DNA of 24,036 nt from JBEKVE01 sp049514335 (lineage in GTDB: Bacteria; Actinomycetota; Acidimicrobiia; Acidimicrobiales; UBA8190): assembly GCA_049514335.1 (NCBI GenBank), contig JBEKVE010000026.1:1-24036 (forward strand), read 5' to 3'. Each line of letters begins with the position of its first letter. The stretch's first letter is position 1. Below are positions 13,699 through 22,024 of this stretch, one piece after another. The position numbers and the translations under genes are program-made. The notes beneath the pieces are model-generated. The model was not told the DNA's origin. It did no database searches and was given only the letters and a program-made list of their open reading frames with translations.

Positions 13699-15396
13699 GT
13701 GACAACTGTCCGACTGATCGGGCCCGGACGGGCCGGTCGTTCGCTCGCCGCGGCGCTGTCCGACGCCGGCCATGACGTGGTCGGCGTGCTGTCACGCCAC
13801 GACGACCTGCGCCACGCGGCACACGGTGTCGAGGTCCTCGTGCTCGCCACCCCGGACGCGGCCATCGCCGACGTGGCGGCGGCGGTGACGCCGGTGCCGG
13901 GGACGGTGGTCCTGCACCTCTCGGGAGCGCTCGGCCTCGACGTCCTTGGCCCCCATGCCCGCCGGGCGTCGCTGCACCCCCTGGTGCCGCTGCCTTCGCC
14001 CGAGGTGGGGCGGGTGCGGCTGCGCAGCGGCATCACCTTCGCCGTGGCGGGCGACCCCGTGGCCGAGGAGCTCGCCCGGTCCCTCGGCGGCACCCCCCTG
14101 GAGGTGGCCGACGAGCACCGCGCCGCGTACCACGCCGCGGCGTGCGTGGCCGCCAACCACGTGGTGGCGCTCATGGGCCAGGTGCAGCGCATGGCGGCAT
14201 CGGCCGGTCTCGGCCTCGACGCCTTCGTGGGCCTGGCCCGGGCCGCCCTCACCGACGTGGCCGACCTCGGTCCCGCCGCCGCGCTCACCGGGCCGGCGGC
14301 ACGGGGCGACGACACCACCTTGAGCCGGCACCGCGCCGTGCTCGATCCCGTCGAGATCCCGGCCTACGACGCCGGCGTCGAGCTGGCCCGCCGGCTGGCG
14401 GCGACTCGTCCACCGACGACGGCCACACCGGCCCCGGCGACGGCAGGCGCGCCGTCTGTGACCCGCCGGCCCCGGCGTCGGCGGAGCATGTCCGTGCTCG
14501 GTGCCGCTACCCGCTTCGCGGCCGCGCTCGACGCCGAGCGCGCCGTCGGTCGCCGCGTCGGCCTCGTTCCCACCATGGGCGCGCTCCATGCCGGGCACCG
14601 CGCCCTCATCGAACGGGCGGCGCGCGAGTGCGACGTCGTGGCCGTCACCGTCTTCGTCAATCCGCTGCAGTTCGACGACGCCGCCGATCTCGACGCCTAT
14701 CCACGCGACCTCGACGCCGACGTGGCTCTGGCCCGGGCGGCGGGCGCGTCGATGGTGTTCGCCCCGCCGGTGCGCGAGATGTACCCCGACCACCCTGGGC
14801 CCGTCGCCACCACCGTGCACGTCGACGGCGTCAGCGAGGGCCTCGAGGGGGCGTCGCGGCCCGGGCACTTCGACGGGGTCGCCACCGTGGTGGCCAAGCT
14901 CTTCTCACTGGCCGGCCCGTGCCGGGCGTACTTCGGCGAGAAGGACTTCCAGCAGCTGGCCGTGGTGCGGCGCATGGTGGCCGACCTGTCGCTGCCGGTC
15001 GAGGTGGTGGGGTGCGCCACCGTGCGCGAGACCGACGGACTGGCGCTGTCGAGCCGCAACCGACGGTTGTCGCCGCGCCAGCGCCGCGCTGCCACCGCCC
15101 TGCACCGCGCCCTGGCGGCGGGACGCGCCCGGGTCGAGCGCGGCGAGCGCGATCCGGCTCGCGTCTGTGCGGCCATGACGGCCGTGCTCAGCGCCGAGCC
15201 GCTCCTCACCCCCGACTACGCCGTGGTGGTGGACCCCACCACCCTGCGGTGCCCACCCGAGGTGGGTGGCGACGTGCGCCTGCTCGTGGCGGCCCGGGTG
15301 GGCACGGTGCGCCTCATCGACAACGAGGGGGCGTGCGCCCCTGCCGAGGACCAGACGTCACGTTTCGTGTTGGCCAACATCGGAGAGGAGCGCTGA
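13699..15396 (+). CDS. panC: DUF2520 Rossmann oxidoreductase fused to pantothenate synthetase
   Basis: The 565-residue frame has two units. Residues 1 to about 235 begin with the dinucleotide-binding motif GPGRAG (8-13) and continue as the Rossmann-like/DUF2520 protein that is a separate panC neighbour in M. tuberculosis (Rv3603c) and others; this fold resembles ketopantoate reductase. A Pro/Thr/Ala linker and an Arg-rich patch (254-263) follow. Residues 264-565 are PanC, which condenses pantoate and beta-alanine using ATP: VPTMGALHAGH with H297-x-G-H300, FVNPLQF, GASRPGHFDGVATVV, YFGEKDFQQL and LSSRN. A ribosome binding site (AAAGGGG) precedes the GTG at 13699. Internal starts at GTG 14458 or ATG 14488 could give free PanC, but both lack strong ribosome sites. 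Confidence 0.9.
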   Translation: MTTVRLIGPGRAGRSLAAALSDAGHDVVGVLSRHDDLRHAAHGVEVLVLATPDAAIADVAAAVTPVPGTVVLHLSGALGLDVLGPHARRASLHPLVPLPSPEVGRVRLRSGITFAVAGDPVAEELARSLGGTPLEVADEHRAAYHAAACVAANHVVALMGQVQRMAASAGLGLDAFVGLARAALTDVADLGPAAALTGPAARGDDTTLSRHRAVLDPVEIPAYDAGVELARRLAATRPPTTATPAPATAGAPSVTRRPRRRRSMSVLGAATRFAAALDAERAVGRRVGLVPTMGALHAGHRALIERAARECDVVAVTVFVNPLQFDDAADLDAYPRDLDADVALARAAGASMVFAPPVREMYPDHPGPVATTVHVDGVSEGLEGASRPGHFDGVATVVAKLFSLAGPCRAYFGEKDFQQLAVVRRMVADLSLPVEVVGCATVRETDGLALSSRNRRLSPRQRRAATALHRALAAGRARVERGERDPARVCAAMTAVLSAEPLLTPDYAVVVDPTTLRCPPEVGGDVRLLVAARVGTVRLIDNEGACAPAEDQTSRFVLANIGEER

Positions 15397-15397
15397 G

Positions 15398-15790
15398 ATG
15401 CGCCGGCGCATGATGAAGTCCAAGATCCACCGGGCAACGGTGACCGACGCCAACCTGGAATACGTCGGCTCGATCAGCCTCGACCCGGAGCTGATGGCGC
15501 TGGCCGACATCCTGGAGTACGAACAGGTCACGGTGTTGGACATCGACAACGGCGCCCGATTCGAGACCTACGCCATCGTGGGCGGGCCGGGCGAGGTGTG
15601 CCTCAACGGCGCCGCCGCCCGCCTGGTGCAGCGCAACGACAAGGTGATCGTCATCACCTACGCCGACTACGAGACGGCCGAGCTCGTGGGGTTCGAGCCC
15701 ACCGTCGTGCACGTCGACGCCGCCAACGCCGTGGTGGAGGTGTCCGCGGCACGGCTCGAGGCAGAGCTGAGCCGGGCCACCTCCAGCTGA
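15398..15790 (+). CDS. panD: Aspartate 1-decarboxylase proenzyme
   Basis: PanD makes beta-alanine from aspartate for pantothenate synthesis. It self-cleaves at a Gly-Ser bond to form a pyruvoyl cofactor. The site here is Gly24-Ser25 in YVGSISLD, identical in numbering to E. coli when the ATG at 15398 is used. Other family marks are KIHRATVT and NGAAARLVQRNDKVIVITYA. The strong ribosome binding site GAGGAG (15385-15390), 7 bases upstream, confirms the start. The gene begins one base after the panC stop, so beta-alanine supply and its use are co-expressed. The 130-residue length is normal. Confidence 0.96.
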   Translation: MRRRMMKSKIHRATVTDANLEYVGSISLDPELMALADILEYEQVTVLDIDNGARFETYAIVGGPGEVCLNGAAARLVQRNDKVIVITYADYETAELVGFEPTVVHVDAANAVVEVSAARLEAELSRATSS

Positions 15791-15820
15791 GCCCACCCCG
15801 CCGTACCGGGACGCGCACCT

Positions 15821-17494
15821 GTGCAGCTCGACGTCCTCGTCCTCGGGTCAGGAGTGGCGGGCCTGTCCGCCGTCGTTCGCCTGGCCACCGCCGAGGACAT
15901 GCGGGTGGGCGTGCTGACCAAGGCCGACCTGGCCGGTTCGGCCACGCGCTGGGCCCAGGGCGGCATCGCCGCCGCCGTGGGCGGCGACGAGGACTCCGCC
16001 GACCTCCACCTGGCCGACACGCTGGCGGCAGGAGCGGGCCTGTGCGACACCGACGCCGTGCGCGTGCTCGTGGACGAGGGCCCCGGACGTGTCGACGAGC
16101 TCATCGGGCTGGGCGCGGTGTTCGACCGCGAGGCCGGGGGGCACCTGGCCCTGGCCCGCGAAGGCGGCCACTCCACCGCCCGGGTGCTGCACGCCGGGGG
16201 TGCCGCCACCGGTGCCGAGGTGGAGCGGGCCCTCGTGTCCGCCGTGCGCCGCAGCGCCGCCGCGGTCCTCGAGCAGTGGTTCGCCGTCGACCTCCTCGTC
16301 GAGGGGGGCCGTTGCGTCGGGGTCGTCGCCCTCGACCCCGACGGCGCGCCCCGCGAGGTGCGGGCCACCCGGGTGGTGCTCGCCACCGGGGGAGCGGGCC
16401 AGCTCTACGCCGTGACCACCAATCCCCCCGAGGCCACCGGCGACGGCGTGGCCATGGCGCTGCGCGCCGGGGTGCCCGTGGCCGACGTGGAGTTCTTCCA
16501 GTTCCACCCCACCGCCCTCCACCACCCCGCCATGCCCCGGCCGCTTCTGTCCGAGGCCCTGCGGGGCCACGGCGCGTTGTTGCGCGACGGCCATGGCGCG
16601 CGGTTCGTCGACGAGCTCGCGCCCCGCGACGTGGTGAGCCGGGCCATGGCCGACCGCATGGCGGCCCAGGGGGTCGAGCACCTGTGGCTGGACGCCACCG
16701 CCCTCGAGTCCTTCGAGGCGCGCTTTCCCACCGTGGCGGCGTCGCTGCACGCGGTGGGGCTCGATCCGGCCACGGACTGGCTCCCCATCGCGCCCGCTGC
16801 CCACTACGTGTCGGGTGGCGTGATGAGCGATCTCGACGGGGCCACGGCCTTGCCCGGTCTGTGGGTGGCGGGCGAGGCGGCGTGCACCGGTGTCCACGGC
16901 GCCAACCGGCTGGCGTCGAACTCCTTGCTCGAGGGGATGGTGTTCGGGGCGCGCTTGGCCGAGGCCATCGGCGCCGGCCGCGACGGCCCGCTCGCCACGG
17001 GCGTCATGCGCGCGCTCGACGGTGCAGCCCCCGACGGCATCGGGGCGCGGGAGATCTCCGACGGCGTGCACAGCGCCACGCGGCGCGGCGTGCCGGTGCC
17101 GCGCCCCGCCGTGCCCGTCGAATCGGTTGCCGACGCCGCGCCGGTGAGCGCCGCCGCCGCCGTCGTGGACCTGTCCGACGGGGACGTGGCCAAGCTGCGT
17201 GACCGCCTCCAGCGGGCCATGACCGAGGGCGCCGGCGTGCTGCGCTCGCCGGCATCGCTGTCGGCGGCCACGGCGGAGATCCGGTCCGTCGCCGACGCCG
17301 TGCCCGGTCTCGCTCCGGGGCGGGCCAGCGGCGAGCTCGCCAACCTGGTCACGGTGGCGGACGCCTTGCTGGCGGCGGCGGGCGCCCGGGAGGAGACGCG
17401 CGGGGCCCACGCCCGGCGCGACCACCCCCGCGCCGACCCGGCGTGGCGGTGCCGGATCGTGCACCGTGGCGTCCCGTCCGGGGCCCGGCGGTGA
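15821..17494 (+). CDS. nadB: L-aspartate oxidase
   Basis: NadB oxidises L-aspartate to iminoaspartate with FAD, starting de novo NAD synthesis. The 557-residue protein has the FAD-binding VLGSGVAGLSA (GxGxxG at 9-14), the WAQGGIAAA motif, EFFQFHPTAL, and the catalytic-region segments RDGHGARFVDELAPRDVVSRA and HYVSGGVM. It ends with the FAD-contacting GLWVAGEAACTGVHGANRLA and SNSLLEGMVFG, followed by a short helical C-terminal region. The GTG at 15821 leaves only four residues before the first beta strand, so it is the right start, although the ribosome site is weak. NadA, the usual partner, is not in the window. The stop overlaps the nadC GTG. Confidence 0.95.
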   Translation: MQLDVLVLGSGVAGLSAVVRLATAEDMRVGVLTKADLAGSATRWAQGGIAAAVGGDEDSADLHLADTLAAGAGLCDTDAVRVLVDEGPGRVDELIGLGAVFDREAGGHLALAREGGHSTARVLHAGGAATGAEVERALVSAVRRSAAAVLEQWFAVDLLVEGGRCVGVVALDPDGAPREVRATRVVLATGGAGQLYAVTTNPPEATGDGVAMALRAGVPVADVEFFQFHPTALHHPAMPRPLLSEALRGHGALLRDGHGARFVDELAPRDVVSRAMADRMAAQGVEHLWLDATALESFEARFPTVAASLHAVGLDPATDWLPIAPAAHYVSGGVMSDLDGATALPGLWVAGEAACTGVHGANRLASNSLLEGMVFGARLAEAIGAGRDGPLATGVMRALDGAAPDGIGAREISDGVHSATRRGVPVPRPAVPVESVADAAPVSAAAAVVDLSDGDVAKLRDRLQRAMTEGAGVLRSPASLSAATAEIRSVADAVPGLAPGRASGELANLVTVADALLAAAGAREETRGAHARRDHPRADPAWRCRIVHRGVPSGARR

Positions 17495-18438
17495 GCGGCG
17501 CACGCCGGGCCGGGGAAGGCGGCGCCCGGGAGGAGATCGACGGCATCCTCGACGCCTGGCCCACCTCGGGCCCGGTGGACCCGCCCCGCAGCGCGGCACG
17601 CCAGGCGGTGGCGCTGGCGCTGGCCGAGGACGTGGGTCCGATCGGGGACCTGACCGCCATGCTCGTGCCCGAGACCGTCACCGGTTCGGCCCGCGTCGTG
17701 TCGCGTGCCCATGGCGTGCTGGCCGGGCGGCTGTGCGCGCTCGAGGCCTTCGCCCAGGTCGATCCCGACCTCGTCGTCTCCTGGTACGAGCCCGACGGGT
17801 CCCTGCTCGAGCCGGGAACGGTGGTGGCCGAGGTGTCGGGTCCGATGCGCTCGCTGCTCACGGCGGAACGCACCGCGCTCAACTTCCTGTGCCACCTGTC
17901 GGGCGTGGCCAGCTCGGCGCACCGCTTCGTCGATGTCGTGACCGCCGCCAACCCCACCACCCGGGTGCTCGACACCCGCAAGACCACTCCCGGCCTGCGG
18001 GCCCTGGAGAAGGCGGCGGTGCGCGCCGGGGGTGCATGGAACCACCGGGCCGGGCTGTCGGACGCCGTGCTCGTGAAGGACAACCACCTCGGCCGTCTGG
18101 GGATCGCCGAGGCCGTGGCGCTCGCCCGCCAGTGGTGGCCGGGACGCATGGTCGAGGTGGAGTGCGACCGGCCCGAGCAGGTGGCCGAGGCGGTCGACGC
18201 CGGCGCGTCGGTGGTCATGCTCGACAACATGTCCCCCTCGGAGGTGTCGGAGTGCGTGGCCCTGGTGCGGGCGGCGACCGCCGACGCCCCCGGCACCGTG
18301 CTGGTCGAGGTGTCAGGGGGCGTCACCCTCGACACCGCGCCCGCCTACGCCGCCGCCGGGGCCGACCTGGTGTCGGTGGGGGCCATCACCCACTCGGCGC
18401 CCGTGCTCGACCTCGGCCTCGATCTCGTGGAGGACTGA
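17491..18438 (+). CDS. nadC: Nicotinate-nucleotide pyrophosphorylase (carboxylating)
   Basis: NadC converts quinolinate and PRPP to nicotinate mononucleotide. The 315-residue type II PRTase has ALAEDVGPIGDLTA, the TRKTTPGLRALEK motif, NHRAGLSDAVLVKDNH, VEVEC, MLDNM, EVSGGV and SVGAITHS. These provide the quinolinate-binding arginines and the PRPP-binding barrel end. The GTG at 17491 overlaps the nadB stop as GTGA. The first 35 residues are not conserved. With nadB it covers two of the three steps to nicotinate mononucleotide. Confidence 0.95.
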   Translation: MSGARRAGEGGAREEIDGILDAWPTSGPVDPPRSAARQAVALALAEDVGPIGDLTAMLVPETVTGSARVVSRAHGVLAGRLCALEAFAQVDPDLVVSWYEPDGSLLEPGTVVAEVSGPMRSLLTAERTALNFLCHLSGVASSAHRFVDVVTAANPTTRVLDTRKTTPGLRALEKAAVRAGGAWNHRAGLSDAVLVKDNHLGRLGIAEAVALARQWWPGRMVEVECDRPEQVAEAVDAGASVVMLDNMSPSEVSECVALVRAATADAPGTVLVEVSGGVTLDTAPAYAAAGADLVSVGAITHSAPVLDLGLDLVED

Positions 18439-18440
18439 CC

Positions 18441-19274
18441 GTGCTGCTCGCCATCGACGTGGGGAACACCGAAACGGTGATCGGCCTCTTCTCCCTCGGG
18501 CCCGGGGACGACCCGCCGCCCGGCAGCCGCGCCGCGCCCCCCGCGCCCCCCGAGCCCGCCGGCCTCAGCCACCACTGGCGCCTGTCCACCGTGGACGAGC
18601 GCACGCCCGACGAGCACGCCCTGCTGCTGTCGGAGCTGCTCAACCTGGACGGCATGGACGTGGACGAGGTGGTGACCGGCGTGGCGGTGACGTCGTCGGT
18701 GCCGCGCGTGACGACATCGCTGCGCGCCATGGCGAGCCGGTGGTTCGACGTCCCCTGCGTGGTGCTCGAGCCCGGCGTGCGCTCGGGGATGCCCATCCTC
18801 TACGACAACCCCAAGGAGGTCGGCGCCGACCGCATCGCCAACGCCATCGGCGCCTACGACCTGTACGGCGGCCCGTGCATCGTGGTCGACCTGGGCACGG
18901 CGACGACCTTCGACGCCATCTCGGAGCCGGGCGAGTACCTCGGCGGTGCCATCGCGCCGGGTATCGCCATCTCCATGGACGCGCTCTTCCACCACGCCGC
19001 CGCTCTGCGGCGCGTCGAGCTGGTGGAGCCGCGCAGCGTCATCGGCAAGTCGACGGTGGAGTCGATCCAGTCGGGCGCGCTGTACGGGTACGCGGCCCAG
19101 GTCGACGGCATGTGCCGCCGCATCATGGACGAGCTCGGGCGCGCCACGGTGGTGGCCACGGGCGGGCTGTCGGAGGTGATCGCGCCCCTGTCGGGCTGCA
19201 TCGACCACCGCGAGCCCTGGTTGACGCTGCACGGGCTCCGCCTCGTGTACGAGCGCAACGCCAAGACGCGCTGA
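18441..19274 (+). CDS. coaX: Type III pantothenate kinase
   Basis: CoaX phosphorylates pantothenate, the first step to coenzyme A, and unlike CoaA is not feedback-inhibited by CoA (family knowledge). The 277-residue protein has the ATP-binding IDVGNTETVIGLF (Asp6), GADRIANAIGA, VVDLGTATTFDAI with its catalytic Asp, GGAIAPGI, and ATGGLS. An unusual Pro/Ala-rich insert of about 20 residues (20-41) extends the first beta hairpin. A GGAGG site 7 bases before the GTG at 18441 lies inside the end of nadC, so the two are coupled. It completes the panC-panD-coaX pathway grouping. Confidence 0.95.
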   Translation: MLLAIDVGNTETVIGLFSLGPGDDPPPGSRAAPPAPPEPAGLSHHWRLSTVDERTPDEHALLLSELLNLDGMDVDEVVTGVAVTSSVPRVTTSLRAMASRWFDVPCVVLEPGVRSGMPILYDNPKEVGADRIANAIGAYDLYGGPCIVVDLGTATTFDAISEPGEYLGGAIAPGIAISMDALFHHAAALRRVELVEPRSVIGKSTVESIQSGALYGYAAQVDGMCRRIMDELGRATVVATGGLSEVIAPLSGCIDHREPWLTLHGLRLVYERNAKTR

Positions 19275-19318
19275 GCGTCCCGGCACCGCCCCCACCGGGC
19301 GGGGCGGCGGCGACCCGG

Positions 19319-19324
19319 TATCCT
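19319..19324 (+). promoter_or_regulatory. -10 box for leaderless lysS transcript
   Basis: TATCCT lies 8 bp before the GTG at 19333, and no Shine-Dalgarno sequence is present. This indicates a leaderless lysS mRNA separate from the coaX operon. The 58-base gap before it is almost pure G+C, with a possible GC hairpin. Confidence 0.5.
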
Positions 19325-19332
19325 CCGGCCCC

Positions 19333-20736
19333 GTGGCCGACGTCCCCTACTCCTTTCACCGCAGCGCCGAGGCGGCCCATCTCCAGGAGCGCTACGCCTC
19401 GCTCCCCGCCGGCGACGAGACCGAGGACGAGGTGTCGGTGGCGGGGCGGGTCATGCTGGTGCGCCCCCAGGGGCGTCTCGCCTTCGCCACGTTGCGCGAC
19501 TCGTCGGGCACGGTGCAGCTGTTCGCCCTGGAGAAGGTCACCGCCGACTTCGCCGGGTTCGGCCGCCTGTCGCTCGGCGACTGGGTGGGAGCCACCGGGC
19601 GCGTGGTGCGCACCCGCAAGGGGGAATTGTCGGTGCAGGTGCACCGCTGGGTGCTCCTGGCCGAGGCGCGACGCGGCTTCGGCGACAAGTGGAAGGGCGT
19701 GTCCGACGTCGAGACGAGGTTCCGCCAGCGCGAGGTCGACCTGTGGGCCAACGAGCGGACCCGGGAGATCCTGACGTTGCGCAGCCGGCTGGTGAGCGCC
19801 CTGCGCCAGCGCCTCGAGGCGGCGGGGTTCGTCGAGGTGGAGACCCCCGTGCTCCACGTCATCCCCGGCGGGGCCCACGCCCGGCCCTTCGTGACGCACC
19901 ACAACGCGCTCGACACCGACCTCTACCTGCGCATCGCACCCGAGCTGTACCTGAAGCGACTGGTGGTGGGGGGCTTCGAGAAGGTGTTCGAGATCGCCCG
20001 GGTCTTCCGCAACGAGGGGCTGTCGCCGCGCCACAACCCGGAATTCACGATGCTCGAGCTGTACCAGGCCTACGCCGACTACGGCGACCTGGCGGTGCTC
20101 GTGGAGGACCTCGTGTCGGGGCTGGCGGTGCAGCTGTGCGGCTCCGCCGTCATCTCGTACCAGGGCCGCGAGCTCGACCTCACGCCACCGTGGCGACGGG
20201 CCACCATGGCCGAGCTCGTGAGCGATGCGGTGGGGGTGGCCCTCGACGTGCACTCCCCGGTGGACGAGCTGCGCCGCCACCTCGGGGCCACCGGGGCGGA
20301 GGTCCAGGCGTCGTGGGGCCCGGGCAAGCTGCTTCTGGAGCTGTACGAGAAGACGACCGAGCCCGGCCTGTGGGGCCCGGTGTTCGTCATGGACTACCCC
20401 GCCGAGGTGTCACCGCTGGCCCGGCGCCACCGCGCCGATCCCGACCTGGTCGAGCGGTTCGAGCCCGTGGTGGCCGGACGCGAGCTCGGGAACGCCTTCT
20501 CCGAGCTCGTGGACCCCGACGACCAGCGGGCCCGCTTCGAGGCCCAGGCCCGGGCCCGGGCCGAGGGTGACGAGGAGGCCATGGCCATCGACGAGGACTA
20601 CCTCCGTGCCCTCGAGCACGGCCTGCCCCCCACCGCCGGTCTGGGCATCGGCATCGACCGCCTGGTGATGCTCCTGGCCGACGTCCCCAACATCCGCGAG
20701 GTCATCGCCTTCCCCACCCTTCGCCCCGAGCGCTGA
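19333..20736 (+). CDS. lysS: Lysyl-tRNA synthetase, class II
   Basis: LysS charges tRNA-Lys. The 467-residue enzyme has an N-terminal OB-fold anticodon domain (about 38-135, VAGRVMLVRPQGRLAFATLRD). A class IIb catalytic core follows: motif 1 around FVEVETPVL, then IPGGAHARPF, ELYLKRLVVGGFEKVFEIA, motif 2 FRNEGLSPRHNPEFTMLE, and motif 3 GLGIGIDRLVMLL with the ending IAFPTLRP. It is somewhat shorter than the usual 490-510 residues, mainly at the N-terminus. The GTG at 19333 is fixed by a -10 box 8 bp upstream. Its stop is 15 bases from the stop of the convergent polyprenyl synthase gene. Confidence 0.96.
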   Translation: MADVPYSFHRSAEAAHLQERYASLPAGDETEDEVSVAGRVMLVRPQGRLAFATLRDSSGTVQLFALEKVTADFAGFGRLSLGDWVGATGRVVRTRKGELSVQVHRWVLLAEARRGFGDKWKGVSDVETRFRQREVDLWANERTREILTLRSRLVSALRQRLEAAGFVEVETPVLHVIPGGAHARPFVTHHNALDTDLYLRIAPELYLKRLVVGGFEKVFEIARVFRNEGLSPRHNPEFTMLELYQAYADYGDLAVLVEDLVSGLAVQLCGSAVISYQGRELDLTPPWRRATMAELVSDAVGVALDVHSPVDELRRHLGATGAEVQASWGPGKLLLELYEKTTEPGLWGPVFVMDYPAEVSPLARRHRADPDLVERFEPVVAGRELGNAFSELVDPDDQRARFEAQARARAEGDEEAMAIDEDYLRALEHGLPPTAGLGIGIDRLVMLLADVPNIREVIAFPTLRPER

Positions 20737-20751
20737 GGCGCCCGGCAGGGC

Positions 20752-21726
20752 TCAGGCCGGCAGGTCGTCGAGGAGCGAGCGGGCCACGTCCCCGAGCGCC
20801 CGGCCCAGGGTGGCGTCGCCCACGGCGGCGGCGGCCTCGACCGCCTCGTCGACGAAGCGCCGGCCCGTGGTCACGGTGCGGGTGATGGCGTCCGAGTCGG
20901 CCACGATGGCCCGGGCCTTGTCCCGTTCGGGCTGGTCGAGGGGCTGGCCGAGCAGGGGGCGGAGCTCGGACCCGGTCGCCGGGTCCTCGAGGGCGAACAG
21001 CACGGGGAGGGTGTAGATGCCCTCGGCCAGGTCCTGGCCGGCCGCCTTGCCCAGCTCCTCGTCGCTCGCCACCACGTCCAGGACGTCGTCGCGCAGCTGG
21101 AAGAGCATGCCGAAGCAGCGCCCGAAGCGGGTGAGCACCTCCACCTCGGGCCGGGCCGCTCCGCCCGTGAGGGCGCCGATGCGGCACGAGGTGGACATGA
21201 GGGCGGCGGTCTTGCCCTCGATGGTGCGCAGGTAGTCGTCCTCGGTGCGGGCCGGGCTGAACGCCCCGTGCACCTCGGTGACCTGCCCCTGGCACAGCTG
21301 GCCCAGCGTGTTGGCCAGCAGGCCGGCGATCTCGGTGCCGAGCGAGGCGGCGATCTCGGCCGAGCGGGCCAGCAGGAAGTCCCCCGCCACGATGGCGATG
21401 AGGTTGCCCCACCGGGCGTTCACGCTGTCCACGTTCCGCCGGACCAGGGCGTCGTCCATGACGTCGTCGTGGTAGAGCGAGGCCAGGTGCACGAGCTCGA
21501 CGGCCACGGCCCCGAGGAGGTCCTCGGCACTGGCGGGGCGCCGGCCACCGGTGGCGGCGGCCAGAGCCAGGCAGGGCCGCAGGCGCTTGCCCCCGGCCGA
21601 GATGAGGTGGGTGGTGACCTCGTCGAGGAACGGATCGCCCGATCCGACCGCCGTGACGAGCTCGGGCTCGAGCCGGGCCAGGTCGTCGGACAGGTAGGGG
21701 AGCGACAGCAGGGGGGCGGTGTCCAC
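20752..21726 (-). CDS. Polyprenyl diphosphate synthase (trans-isoprenyl, IspA/IspB type)
   Basis: This enzyme extends allylic diphosphates with IPP, probably to the long side chain of menaquinone. The 324-residue product has GGKRLRP (45-51), the first Asp-rich motif HDDVMDD (D87, D88, D91) and the second FQLRDDVLD, plus the KTAALM motif between them. The small residues before the first Asp motif suggest a long-chain rather than farnesyl product, but chain length cannot be fixed by eye. I place the start at the GTG on 21724-21726 because a -10 box lies 8 bp upstream. A TTG at 21765 would add 13 residues. It converges on lysS, away from clpC. Confidence 0.9.
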   Translation of the reverse strand: MDTAPLLSLPYLSDDLARLEPELVTAVGSGDPFLDEVTTHLISAGGKRLRPCLALAAATGGRRPASAEDLLGAVAVELVHLASLYHDDVMDDALVRRNVDSVNARWGNLIAIVAGDFLLARSAEIAASLGTEIAGLLANTLGQLCQGQVTEVHGAFSPARTEDDYLRTIEGKTAALMSTSCRIGALTGGAARPEVEVLTRFGRCFGMLFQLRDDVLDVVASDEELGKAAGQDLAEGIYTLPVLFALEDPATGSELRPLLGQPLDQPERDKARAIVADSDAITRTVTTGRRFVDEAVEAAAAVGDATLGRALGDVARSLLDDLPA

Positions 21727-21734
21727 CAGGGGGA

Positions 21735-21740
21735 ACGATA
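21735..21740 (-). promoter_or_regulatory. -10 box for leaderless polyprenyl synthase transcript
   Basis: Read on the minus strand, TATCGT lies 8 bp before the GTG start, again the leaderless spacing. A TTGTCC 19 bp further upstream is a weak -35 candidate. Confidence 0.45.
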
Positions 21741-21960
21741 GGCGAAGGAGCCCGAGTCGGGACAACGAGCCAGGTCCAAAGCACCGTGTCCGGGGCCCGG
21801 CGCAGGGGTCTCGCCGGGGGTGTCCGGACCGGTCGGCGCCCCTCTGCCGCTACCGTCCGTGACGTCGGCGCAGGTCGTGGTCAGGCTTAGGGCCCAACAT
21901 GCCGATGGAGATCGGGTCGATGCGTGACCTTGGACCCCTGGGTTTGGAGTCTTCCTGGTG

Positions 21961-21988
21961 TTTGTTCCCGTAGCCCGCCCGGTAGACT
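21961..21988 (+). promoter_or_regulatory. Putative clpC promoter
   Basis: A strong -10 hexamer TAGACT at 21983-21988 has TTTGTT (21961-21966) 16 bp upstream as a weak -35. Unlike other genes here, clpC then has a 5' leader of about 30 bases with a ribosome site AGGGAGG (22011-22017), 7 bases before its GTG. The 21766-21960 part of this divergent spacer shows no gene. No ClgR-type palindrome was recognised. Confidence 0.5.
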
Positions 21989-22024
21989 CTCCTCAGGATT
22001 CGAGCCGTCGAGGGAGGCGGTCTG

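Noticed and set aside
14458..14490. Separate panC gene starting at GTG 14458 or ATG 14488
   Set aside because: The upstream DUF2520 frame continues without a stop and neither internal start has a strong ribosome site; an additional internal product is possible, but the fusion is the simplest reading.
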